This document shows positions 50,027-62,900 of a stretch of DNA of 64,000 nucleotides, piece by piece (the stretch's first letter is position 1; each line of letters opens with the position of its first letter). The stretch spans positions 1-64,000 of the forward strand of contig VWPU01010357.1 in the NCBI GenBank assembly GCA_013398955.1. The letters are read 5' to 3'. The stretch comes from Callaeas wilsoni. Lineage: Eukaryota; Chordata; Aves; Passeriformes; Callaeidae. The notes below the pieces were generated by a model. It was not told the DNA's origin. It searched no databases and saw only the letters and a list, made by a program, of their open reading frames with translations. A program made the position numbers and the translations under genes.

Positions 50027-51146
50027 GGGCTTGGAATATAAGCTTTAGCACAAAGTACAAGCAAAGTTTGTGTTAAAATGGCCCACTGCTACAAATTTTA
50101 TGTATACTCTTATTCTGTCAATCGACCCTATCTACCACAAACACACTGCACATGGAAATAGAAAACCAGAACTGAGATGTGGTTAGGCATCCTTGACTTG
50201 TACTCAGTGACCCATTGTTTGGTGTTTTTTTTTTCATAATGCCCAAAAGAGCAGTGAGAAATACTTAAGCTTCCTGGGAGAACCATGACCTTAAAGTGGG
50301 AGATGCGATCTGCATCCACTGAAGCACGGAGCATTTTCTGTAGCTCTCAAGCCAGTACCTTTATCAGAGTTTGCATACTAGAGCTGGCTAACACAAGCAG
50401 GCAGAGGGATTAGGGAAAATAGCATTCTTGGTTACCCGGACTGTGCTTATGCCTCTTGGATTGAACACACAGGGCACCTGTTTTAGGAAGTAACAGGAAG
50501 GAATGTGGCTATTTAGAATGGTAGATGATGTTGCCTTTCTGCTGTAGTGGTGTCCCGCTTGTAAAGCATTCTGAATGTCCTGTTAAAGCAGTTAAGTTTC
50601 AGCTGAGAGGCATCTCATTTGTGGCACGGGCATTTGTCCTTCCTTAGCTCTAACAGACATATCATCTTTTGCCATTAATTGAAATTTTCATCTACAGTGC
50701 AGTTGCATCAATTGATGGGACTTCTTTCTGGCACTGTGGACTCCGAGGATTTTTTCTTTTAGTAAGAATTGATTATCCCACTAGCTTTTCCTAGAAGGAG
50801 ATATTAATATCTAAAACCTTTCTTCCCAGAATGGATATCTCCTCTAAGGAATACTTTTCTGTTTTTGTATTGACTCAGCCCCTGAGGCTAACACATGTAT
50901 TTGGAGCTACAGCTTGGGTAGGTTTGTAGGCTCAATTTAAACATCAGATATGAGTGATGGGTTATGATAATGAAGAGAGTGGCAAAAAAAAATTTGTCTG
51001 AAAGCTTTCTATTAAACTTCTTGCACTCATGATTGCCTTAGTCCCTGAAAGAAAAGGAGGACTTGGCAGCAAAACCTCATTTGTAGCTGATGTATAATAG
51101 TTTCTGAAAATTTTGTTTTGGTTTGCAGTTTGTTGTAGTTTGCAAA

Positions 51147-51200
51147 GGTAACAGGGACAGTAACAGACAGACAGTAACAGATTAGTAGGGGGACAGTAGG
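51147..51200. repeat. Short imperfect tandem repeat (ACAGTAACAGA-type units)
   Basis: The block reads GGACAGTAACAGACAG, ACAGTAACAGATTAG, then GGGGGACAGTAGG, a degenerate series of ACAGTA-centred units. It looks like a small minisatellite with no recognised function. Confidence 0.7.
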
Positions 51201-54200
51201 TGATCACATTTATCATGTTCTGCTGTGAAAACAAAGACATGAGAAGAGTGTGGATCTAAAATAGGAATGATCAATAAAAGTTTTTCTTAAGGTGTTGTGA
51301 CAACTGGCTAAGTGTTGTGAAATGTGGGCAAGCATAGAAGAATGAATTAGGGATGCATTGTTAATTGGAACTATTGATAAGGAACTGTCATTAAGGTCCA
51401 CAGTACAATCTGATATCAGAGGAAAATACTACTATAACTTGTCACAGTTCATTAGCAAGCAAGATACTGAGCCAGAGTGGACATGAGGGAGGACATGTTT
51501 GCTCGCAGTCCAAAAAGAAAGAAGAAAAAAGTAGTGTTACATAAAGAAAATGGAGGTAACAGCCCAGCGCTGCTGCATGAAAAGCAAATGTGTTTTTATC
51601 TACACAGCAGAAAGGGGGAAAATTCCAGTGTACAAAAGAGCATAAGTCAACAAAGTTATTCTTTGTCAGCCAAAATACAGGGTTAAAAGGGCACTTTAAA
51701 GTGTTAAATTATATATAAAGAATTGTATGAGGCTACTGCAGCATGCCAGACTACAAAATGCCAAGATTAAGATGATGATGCTGTAACCTCCATTTGACTT
51801 CACCGGACCTGTGATAGTTTACACAGTCTGAAGTCTGACATTTTACAGGGTGTTCTGAAACCTACCCCAGAATTTCAAACAGCCTTACAGGAACGCACAT
51901 TCACCACTCTTATTCCCGTGTCCCACATATCTTTCACAGACCTGTAAATCTTCATGCTAACTGAAGATTTGCCACTACCCCACACATCCTTGATGCCATT
52001 TGCATCACCTCTGCACCATAAATATTTCACAGAATTGTGACTGGAGGGACGCAAGAATAGGAATAATTAAAAATGTTCTTATAGAGAAGACAAAAGTGCA
52101 AAACATATTTTAAACGATTGATTTCTTTGAAAAATGAGAAAATTATACAGTACATTACTAGGTAAACAAAAAAGTCATGATTCTTTGTTAGCAAGGAATT
52201 TATCAGCAAATTTCAGGATTATAGTAATCAAAGCACATAGCTCTCAGATTCATCAAATCTATGTGCAATTATTTCAGATAATAAGAACAGAATAGTAACT
52301 CTGTCCACACAAATTTCTAATAAAATAAGTAACTGTGATCTAGTTAATAAGACACCTCCTCTTATTTAATGATTCTTGGCAATTAAATCCCTAGATTCTG
52401 GAAAGATTCTGATGATTTATGCTACCAAATAGGGGATTTCAGGTTTTATTTTGCCTTCTTATGAACAGATTTTTAATGTAGTTATTACTGAGTTAAACAT
52501 TATTTATACGAGTGTGTGCAATCTAAATACCGAATACAGATGTGATTGAACGTATAGGATAAAAGTGTGCACTTCATTTATATATTTTTTGCTTCCAAGC
52601 AATAACTATGTCAAGAAAGAAGCATGATTTTGAAAATGAACTTTGCACAAAGGTGTGATTTTGTGAACAATGTTATCTTAATCCGATGAATTTAAATCCT
52701 TTGATCTGGTAAAATGCCTGTAAGCACTAAGTTACTTCATCAAAACCTAAGTTCAGTTAAGCATCTCTTTCACTTCAGCACCTTTGAAGAGACTTGAGAT
52801 TCATCTGGTAATGGGAACTAGCTTGTCCACACTATGCTTTCCAAACTTGCAGGAAACAGGCTCTCTGATGTGATGGAAGCATATTTGGGTTCCTAACAGG
52901 TCCTCAATTGCAACCATGTACAGAAACCCCAAACTGACAGAATCATAAAGGTTTTCTCCTTGGCTTTGGCTGAGCAAATGTGAAGTCTACGTTATTGTTT
53001 GTTACAGAAAAATTTTGTTAATATTTGTTAATATTTTTGTGTGCTTTAGCACTGGGAAGGCAGAGTTTAGTCATTGCTAATTCTGTTCAGTGTCTGTAAG
53101 TTATCTATACCCGTGTCATGGTTAGACATATTATAAAACTTGTCCAATCAGCAGGGGTGGCATTCTTAGCACTAACATTACATTCTAAGAAAATGCTACA
53201 TCAGTTTCAGATTACAATGGTATAAAGAATACGATGTAATCCTTTTCCTTCTGTTTAAGTGAATTGTGTCAAGTGGTTGAAATCACAGGCAGTACTATAT
53301 GATGGCAAAGTCATAAAAGACATTTTATATAGGGTTTTGTTCCTTAAAATGGGTGATAGGGGATTTTAATTAGTCACACCAACCTGGATTAAGGCAGGAA
53401 TCTAGAAGGGTGCTCCAAGTTTGTGCATCCAAAGGAAAACTCATGAAAATTTAATTATAGATTTTCTAGAGGACAGGTTGCTGGTTTCATTTACTTATTC
53501 ATTTATTTAGGTTCAAGAACTCCACACCAACGGGTGCCTGTCCAGTACTCTGAGGCCCCATGACAGACACTTGAAACAGAATAAAGGTGATTAACATAAT
53601 TAATCACTGTTACATCAGCAGCACCAGAGATTTAGGAGTTAACTTGTTTGACTTTTAAAGTTTCTTAATAAAAAGCTATCTGTTGTGACAAAATTTCTGC
53701 TAGTGGTCATTGACCTTATTCACCTTTCTACTGCTTACACTGAAATTGCTACTTTCAGGTAAAGAAAACAACATTTCAAGCCTGGAAACTATTGCCATTG
53801 TTTTCTATTAGGCTGTGGATGCTAGTCACTGTGGGAGATATAAAGGGAATAATTATACAACTTATGTTCTTTCTGGGCCCAAATTAGCAGGTGATTTGAG
53901 GTAAAACATGGATGAGTCTCCCATAACCAGACTGATGTCGCAAAAGAGATCACTAAAAAGTGCCTGTGGTTATCTTGAAATGAATTTATATTAGAATTGT
54001 GTCCAATATACTCTATTACCTGGTAAGGACACTCAGGGCAAATAGGAAGTGATGGGGTTTTTTATTCTCCATAGCCTTTGTTCAAGCATTCTTAGTATTG
54101 TTATTTATATTTATATTTTGTTTTATAAAAATGAACTTTTGAGAGCAATATTTCAAACTGCTTATAACCTGTTCTTTCCTAACAGTTAGTCCACATTTTA

Positions 54201-57200
54201 AAAGGACAGGACCATGTCTGATGGGGTCTTTTAGCTCTGAGTTCTTTTCATTGTCCCTATGTTCAGTCAAACTCTATTGTTCATCATTCATGCCATACTG
54301 GCTATAGCTATAATTACCTACTTGATCGTATTTATAATTTCCCAATTTCCAAGTCAACTGCTCATCCTTGTGTTTCCAACTTCCTCTCCATAACAGGAAT
54401 GGGGCTGTTTATTGTCTTAGCATATTTTTTGCTTGTATGACTGAATTGTGATCAAGCCAAACAGTTGCTTTAAAGTCACAGAGATCAGGGAATTATTTTG
54501 ACCACTGTTTATCTATAACAATTGTTTTTAATTTTATACTTCCTTGCTTTAGAAACTTTACTATACCAACCATGGTTTTTACATGATGAAAAGACATGGG
54601 TAATTTTACCATGTGTGTCTGAGCTGAATTTTACACACCAGACTTATTGGTTCCTTCAAAATGTTTTATTTTATCCCTTTCATTTTACTTAGCTACAGAT
54701 GTTCAAACCACACCTGGGAAAAAGTGTGATGGTTCCGCTTCAAATGAGTGCTACAAATGAGTAAATTAGATGGTTACCAAATACAATATTAAAGTAAACT
54801 GAACATGAAATATATTAAAAAGTCAACATTTTCTACTTGAAATTGAAAGATGCTAATTAAAATCAGGTTAAAGGTATGTGTATTATGCTAATATACTATG
54901 TAAAATTATTTTTAAAAAGCTTTGGAATTATTTGGTATGTCTACATTATTCTAGTCAAAGTTATAATAATTAAGACAGCTCTCCCTCAACAATTTCAAGA
55001 ACATCAGAGCAAAAGAGCTTCTCTCTGAAAGTGGTAATAATAATTTTTAGCAGAAAAAAGCTACACTCTTTCCATTTGGAGGTATATATGAGAGATCTAA
55101 GTGTCTTCATGCTGTCCACACTATTTCATCTTACTGGTAAAAGTGGCCTGGCTTCATAAAGGGCAGGGGATTAAAATAAAAAGTATTTTAGTAGGTCTTG
55201 AACTATTTCTGTATGAGTTAACCTGGACTAGAGGAAATTTGTCACAGTTTCTCATAGCATCTGCTGCTTTTCCTCAGCTTGCTACTGACAGTGCAAGAGA
55301 GTGCAGTGGATCACTGATTTTTTGTTCATTTTCTTTGAATTTATAAGTATTTCTGCCTTTGAATAAAATCATGGCAGTTCTAAAAATGAATCTGATTAGT
55401 CAGTATTTGTCATACACCATTCACCAGAAGACCACCAATTCTTTGTACAGCTGTCTGCCCGATTCAGTCACATTTACATTTGTCTAATAGCAACAGGACA
55501 TAGTGCTGCTTGTGAAAATTTTTGATTAATCTTTTTAACAATGTAGAAAGCTCAGGATCAGTATTTCTTCCAAGTTTTATAGAGGATTTTCTTATTAGAA
55601 AAATGATAAGAAGAGAAATTTTACTTTTCTTAAGTCATGTACAGTCATATGACCAATCTGCAATCTCAAGGCTACCTAACATTCTTCCTTCTTGTGTTCA
55701 TTTCATGGCCTTATTCGTGTTTGAGGAAGATGAGGAATAGCAGAGAAAAGAGGAGGAAAATAATTGCTTGTATAAACAAGCATTGGTATATTAAAAGAAA
55801 AATGAGTCTTCTTATTTGGTAGAGTTCTATGTGATTCCCATGTTGAATTATACAGCACTTCAACGCGTATTAGGTAAATGCATAACCTAAAAAGAAAAAA
55901 TATAAACATCCAATTTCATTGCTTGATTCACTAATTTTCATATTTTTCAGAAATAACAATGGTATTAGTGAAATCACATCAGAAATATGGCAGAAACTTT
56001 AAATGCCTTTAATAGACAGAAGTAAGACTAAGAGGACAGCTCACAAATGTAGAAATAATATATTTTAATGAAAAAATCTCATTCTCCAAGGGAAGAAAAT
56101 GAAGCCCAAAATCAGAACGATTCTTTTTTTGTAACGATGTCTGTTCTTTTCCTTTGCTACTGCTAAGCCATGAAGTGTGCGAAAAATGAAATTAACTCTG
56201 ACACACCCACCTCATAGCATCTAAATACAGGCTGACATGAAACAGCCAATAGAATCAATTGTATCAATAGCCTTTTTAGAAAAGCAGTAAAATAAAACCA
56301 AGAAGTTAAATCATGAAAAGGAATAGCAGTATTGAAAGATAAAGCCTGTTTCTGACTGAAATCCAAAAAGGCTTCAGTATGTGTTTCATCTGCTTATTTT
56401 GCAGATGTTTATATTTAGGCTCACTATGAGGGAAAACTCCCATTTAATTAGAATTTCTATATCACTTTCAAGAAAGAGAATTTATAGTAAAAGAAGCAGC
56501 AGTTCACACTGAGGTGCTGCAGTGACTGGCATCAGCACAAATCACAAATAGGTGTAAGACATCTATTCCTTCTCCTTTCCTGTTCTGTGATAGTCCTCCA
56601 AGCTACTTTTTCTTCTCATCTCATTCTCCTGTTTCACAAGAATGGTGTGTGCACAAAATGAACGCAAATATATAGGTTGTAAAGAGTGTACACAGCATTA
56701 TGGTATCTTTCCTAGCTAGTAAAACACCCTTGAACTGTCTAGTCAAAAAGGAATAGGTAGAAAGGAACTGCGTGCCAGAATTCAATAGTCTAAGTTACAC
56801 CTCACTACTTAAAAAATAATTTTTCAATTTTTTTTTCTAGACAACGATTTGAGTATGTTTTCATGCTTTCTTATGTTATAGTGAATACATTCTTTCTAAA
56901 TTTTAATTGCTTCACTATACACACTTTCTGTAAAGTTACTCAGTAATCTTACTCCTTTCCTTACCTCATTTGGCCCATTTTTCTACAGTTACTTTCTTTC
57001 AGATAATATCTATTTCAATGCAGAGGAAAACTACTGCTAAAGATAGTCTAACAATCATAATTCTTACTATGCTTGCTATGCTTTTCTATATTTTAGCAGT
57101 AAGGCTGTTTATAGTCAAAACCGGATTTGTTTTAAAAAGTTTACATGTTTCAGGAAAGCAGAAATGAACAGAAGTCCTTTTTGAAGTCTGATCTCCTTGC

Positions 57201-58143
57201 TAATGTTTGTGTAAATTCTAGCTGAAAATATCGTGCCATTTTGACCATGAAGCAAAGGGCATTTTCATAGTTGTCTGAAGTGCTTAATAATTCCTTCCTT
57301 CTCTGTGAAGTTAAGCTGATCTGGCTTGGGCTGAGGAAGAGATCGAGTGTTTCGTTATTCTGAGTGACGGTACAGTCGTCCCTTGAAGAGAGCCAGGCAG
57401 GAGTGCTCAAAGAAGGAAGCAAACTTAGGAGCTACTCTGGTCACCACTGTTACAAGACTGCCCTCAGTGGATGTTTTGTTTTTTCTTTTTAATACCTTTC
57501 ACCTTATTTCATTTTAGAGTTTTCATGTGTGTAATGTCCAGAACAAAGCAAAATGTACATTAATGTTGAGTTAAATGTATAGAAAGCTTTACCATTTTAT
57601 TACCATTCTATTGTGAAATACAAGCAAAACAGCCCAAACATCCAGTAGTACTCGTGGTTCCCTTTTCACATATGCTAAAAAAATATTCAATTGTAACAGA
57701 AAATCCAGACACAATGACAACAAGCACTTCTCCTTTTCCCAAAGGCTGTGGCACAGATGATGTCTGCTATTATTAAGATCTAGCTGTAACTCATCCATCT
57801 GTTATCTTCTTGTGTGTGCCATATCGGGTTATTCATAACTGAAGGCTGAATTAAAAAAAAAAAAGCAACAGACTTTTCGCTTTTTTACAATAACCTTCCA
57901 TGACCACAGGACACTCTATTTATTATTGTCTTATATTTTTTGAAAATGAGAAGTATTGTACACTTTTGTGCCCTTTCATTTAGAGAAGCAGCCTTGTACT
58001 TCCAATGGATTTTTGCACTTACTGAGTCCTAAGAGAATCGAGTCAAAATGAAGCAGCTTGCTTAACATGTGTAACACGCATCCTTTAAAATTCATTTTAG
58101 TAACTTTAGGTGAAATAGATCTCAGACATCTGAAGAAGGCAGG

Positions 58144-58180
58144 AAAAAAAGAAAAACAGCAACAACAACAAAAAAAACAA
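58144..58180. repeat. A-rich / (CAA)n simple repeat
   Basis: A runs interspersed with CAGCAACAACAACA. This is low-complexity sequence only. Confidence 0.85.
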
Positions 58181-59669
58181 GTCATGAGAAACAAGCCACA
58201 ATCTTCCAACATATTTTGCATCCCATTCAGGCAGATGTATGACCTTAAGACATGTAAACCAGATGGATTTGATCTGCTCTTATCTCCCTGTAGTTTTGTC
58301 TGGGGAGATGAGAGAAGCTTGTCAGGAATTTAGCTAAATATGGAAACTAGGTAGCCAAATGCAAAATCCTGGAGAATATTGTAATATACATATCTAAAAC
58401 TAAATATATATTTTCACCAATTGTATAAATTCTTCTGAAACGTGATAACAGCTTGTGTTTAAATGGATATGATAAGCCTATCAGGATATAATAAGAGTAC
58501 TTCTAATGATGGATGTGACTTTCTTTAGTTTGTTTAGAAATCTAAGGCTAGAGTATAGTTTTATACTGAAGAACTAAAGTCCTTTTTTCCATTTTGTGGT
58601 GCACTGGTTATGTTATTTAATTACAACATGTTCTTCATTACCTTTACAAAGAGCAACTGTAGCAAACAGTCCCTCGAACCTGGCAGCCAGTTTGCGTGGG
58701 CAGGGCAAAATCTGAAGCATCTTAATTAATTCTCCCAACTCAATTGTTGCAGTGCCTTAAAGTTCCACTACAGTCTACATTAGGCACCCACTTTGTCACT
58801 GTTGGGGGTAAGGATGAAGATTTTTTCCTCCTTCTTCTAACTTTCAGTGATCCAATGCAAAAGATGAAAAGAAGTATTTTCTTCCTTTGATACTTGTGTT
58901 TGAAAACTAATTGTTGTTTTATATCATCAAAATATTTTTAATGCAACTTTTCTGTTATATTTTATTTATGTAATAGCAGCAATAGAGAAACCTGGAAGAC
59001 AAATTAAAAGCACTATACAAGGTGAGAAGAGAATTGCCTTTTTTTTGGCAAAAGAGACAAGAATGGCACACAGACCATGAAAGTTGCCAGCAGAGCCCAT
59101 CTGTTAAGCAACAGAGTAAATCAGACGCTGCAAGGTTCCAGCGATCGCCGGAAAAGCAAACACTGAGAAGGGACGAATAAAGGCAGGAAGGTCATTTTCA
59201 CCTCAAAGGTCTAACAGAGCTCCTTTTCTTTATAACCTGCTCTTAAGTTGGTTCTTTCCTGCACAGGAGTGTGATTGATCAGTCAACTTAAAATGGACCC
59301 AGTCTTTGCGTCGCTGTCTGTGTCTGGTCAGACTCCTGAAACTTCAAGGGCAATATCCTCCTGGGTGCAGCTCTTTGTTGGAGCATGGTTCTGGACAGAT
59401 TTCACTGTTGGATCTTTTCAGTACTTGTTCACCTTGGGACTATCTTGAGACTCTGAGGAGCTACGAACTTCAGGTCTTTAGTTCACTTCTTTGGATAGAA
59501 ATTGTTCTTAAAAAGAGTAGAATTTCAGTCTTGAGCACTTCATACACTTGATAAATCTTTGAAAGACACAAGTCCTGAGGAAGCTTTTTTTTTCGTAGCA
59601 AAACCACTTTTCTTATTAATCCAGTCTCTATCATTTTCAGATTCTGCACTTACAATAAGCATTAATGTG

Positions 59670-59900
59670 TGTCCTGGTTTTCAGACAGGACAGAGTTAAT
59701 GTTTTTGCTGTAGCCATGAGAAGGAGTTGCTTGAAGCCGGTGTGGATGTGGCTAAATTTTTATTCTATACCACTTCAGGTTACGAGGTGGAGAGTGGAAG
59801 TGAGGAATTCTTGCTTCGAGAGGAAGGCAGTCATGGCTTGTGGCCGGGGAAAAACATGGGTACATTTTAAGACAATAAATGTTCTTTCTAATGTAAAAAA
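59670..59900 (+). mobile_element. Diverged avian ERVL-type LTR fragment
   Basis: The segment opens with TGTCCTGGTTTTCAGACAGG and ACAGAGTTAATGTTTTTGCT, the characteristic start of the avian ERVL-type LTR also seen at 9528. A later TATTCTATACCACTTCAGGT around 59760-59780 fits the conserved GGTATTCCATACCAT motif of the U3. Beyond this the match weakens. An AATAAA at 59875-59880 could be the poly(A) signal, so the right end is approximate. No internal retroviral sequence follows, so it would be a solo or truncated LTR. A 95-codon open frame across it is not a gene. Confidence 0.7.
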
Positions 59901-62900
59901 AGCACACTGGAGTCTGGAATCAGACCCACAATGGCAGGATCTTGAGTTTTAGAGCTTCACTTCTAAGACTGTCTAGTTCTTTTATTCTGACACCTTTTAT
60001 CCACAACACACACTTCCAATGTCAAAAGTACACAAAATTTTGCTTTGTCAAGACTTTATTATTGACCTTTGTAAGATTTTCTTGGCATGGACTTTAGTCT
60101 GTTAATTATCATGAAGAATTGTAGTCCAAAATAGTTTTTTTTAATTAGAATTAAAAAAGAAAATCTTAGAAAGAAAAATCATCTCTGCTTGATCAAGTCA
60201 CAGTGAAGAACCAACCAAAAAATTTCAGTGCAGAAGAGAGTGAACTGAAACTAAGTGCATATTACAGTGCAGTGCGTATCTGAGGCTCAAGAAATCTTAT
60301 GGTTACTTTTAGAATTAGGTTCCCTATCTTAATACCTTCTAAATTTTAAAAAATATTACTGCTTTTTGTGTGAAAAATAGCAGCAAGGAAAAAATATGTG
60401 TATGTGGTTTCACCAATGGAGAAAAAGAGGAATAATATAGTACAGGCCTTTCCTACTGAATTATCTGAAGCAGTAAATATTTCTAAAATCATGTATATAT
60501 TTATTTAACTTTTTCTGGCTTTCAACAGAAAAGAAATTCCTATTAAAGATTGTGAATAGTAATTTTACAAATTCTACTCTACAGCACATATCGTTCTGTG
60601 GGTTCACGACCTTCTAATTCTCTTTGCAAATGACTATAATCCACAAGTGCTTCAAGCAAAATATAAAAGTAAAAATGTGTGTTATCTGTACAATGAAGCA
60701 TGTGCAGCTGTACTTTTCACTGCAAATGTGTGGAACTTTTTTTCTTCTGTACCATGCCTTTTTCTTTCCATCCTAAGCTATGCTGACATGTACTTGTCCT
60801 GGACCAGGCTCTCAGAAGATGGTGACCAGAAAAACAGTAGCGCAGCTGGAAGTGGAAATGTCTGTAAGTTACTCTGGTTTTACTAAGCCATAGTTGAGGT
60901 AAACCATTCTGCAGAGTAATTTAGAATTAAACTAGTTTGACTACCTGTAATTTTGTTCAGATCTTGAAAACATAACCAGCTTTTTACAGAAATAAAAAAA
61001 CAGTTGCTTCATTCAGTTAATTAAATTAGATCCCAGCTCATACAGTTTAATACTGAGCTTATATTTAGGTGTTTGCAAGAAAGCTGGAAATAGTCTCAGC
61101 CTAGATGATCTGGAGCAGCTGCTTGCATGTGTCTGGTAGTAATAAAAGTTGGAAGCTGTATAAGTTTATGGGAAAAAGCCTTGAGTAAATGAAAGGTGAA
61201 ATTAAATGAGTGTTGTTTAGATTGTATCTAGTATATTGAAGTGTGTAAAGATGGATTAGCACTGTTTGTTACTAGTCTCTGTTCATATTATTTGACATTT
61301 TGAAAGAAAATGCTTTTTCAGAGTCTTCAATCACTAAGGTAATCATTTAATGATGAGATATTGAAGGATATTTTAGAAAAAAAGATAAATATTTGAAATC
61401 TTTTCAATAAGAATGTGGATTCCTAAATTTTTTGTAGAGCTGGAAAAGTTTCTTTTAAACAATAATTTAATTAAGATACCCTACAGTAAAATGAGAAAGG
61501 CCATATACACATGTATGCTTTTAAATATAAATGAAAATGTATATACTTTAAAATGAACCTAAAAAAGACAAATGTTCACTTATCTAAAATGTTTAGAAGA
61601 ATAGAAATGAACGTCTATAAGGATTTTTAAGCAGTCTTTCTCTCACAGGTAATTTTTAGGCATTTACTGAGTCAGTAAAGACAAGAGGAAAAACTGAACA
61701 GAGCAGTTCCACTGAAAGTACAGCTTTCCTCTCTCTTTTCTAGGTACGTTTTTTTTTCCCTCTATAGCAATATCCAGCTCTTTTAATACGTTCCAGTGGC
61801 TTCTATGACAGAGACTTCTCCAGCAGTGAAAGGTACAGCCTTCCTGTCTGTCTGTGAGGAAAATTCAAATAAATTTCATGATCAACTGTCACTCTGCATC
61901 TCTCATTCCCAAACACTGAGAATCCTTTGAGAAGATGGAGCACAATGTGTGTGGTTTTGGGGGATATCCTTAGTAAACTCTGTGACAGCAAATTGAGGTA
62001 GTTAAGTATAGCCGTGAATTACACTGGCTTGTAAATAAACTTAATTACTGGGTTGTAATAAAACAATAAATAAGCTGGATCGTAAATAGAATTGTCTGAA
62101 GTGCCCAAGGCATGCATGGGGGTGGTTGTATGGTAACAGACATGACTCAGGGCTGTTACACGTGGTTACAAGTTCTTCCTCATGCTGAGGGATCTCCAGA
62201 GAGAACCTGGAGATTGCTCTTTGTTAGTAGTGGTTGGAAACAGGACCTGTGTGCACTCCCAGTCTCACACCTCTGCAGGGCATCCATGTCAGTTCTGCTC
62301 TGCCTCGTGAACTCAGGCTGAACTGCAGAGCTGAACTGCCCAGCATGATGTGCTTTCGCCTTGGTTTGGGTTCATGCTGCTCAATATGACACCAATGACA
62401 GCAGTCCCATCAGTGTGTCTGCCCTTACCAGCTTCTGAGAAACCTCCAATATCCTGGGGATTTGCTCCTTTTCACGGCTGATTTCATGGCAAAAAAATCC
62501 CTTTCCCTGGATTAAGATTTATGTAGAGTGATGCCTTCACCACCTAGTAATTTTCGCACGTGTGAGGATCCAGTCTTGAAGAAAAGACTGCAAGACAATG
62601 TGTATCACTCGTAATGATAACACCATTAAACATAAGCATCCAGATACAAAAAGCAATCATTAAACCCCCAAAATACTTTATCACTTTGCAGTACACCTAA
62701 CAGCTGTGGGTGCCAGTGCTTGATTGACTGCCTGTGGCTTTTATGTCCCAATTGAAATTAAAAGCAGGATAGTTTTCAGTAGTAGCTGAGATTTTATAAT
62801 ACACTGAACTTTACATCAGCACATTTCTGTATTCTGAATCACATCCTCATGCTCCCTCAGTCCAAGCAGTTCTATTTGAGGAATAGAGGTGATCAGCTTG

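Larger units (their letters stand above)
48586..59669. other. AT-rich non-coding DNA, no gene seen
   Basis: More than 11 kb show no recognisable gene, RNA or major repeat family. Minor items are an imperfect tandem of ACAGTAACAGA-type units at 51147-51200, the hairpin at 50004-50026, A runs near 49891-49905 and 57850-57862, a (CAA)n-like stretch at 58144-58180, and a small CpG-bearing patch around 59130-59180. Open frames are 92 codons or less. Confidence 0.55.
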
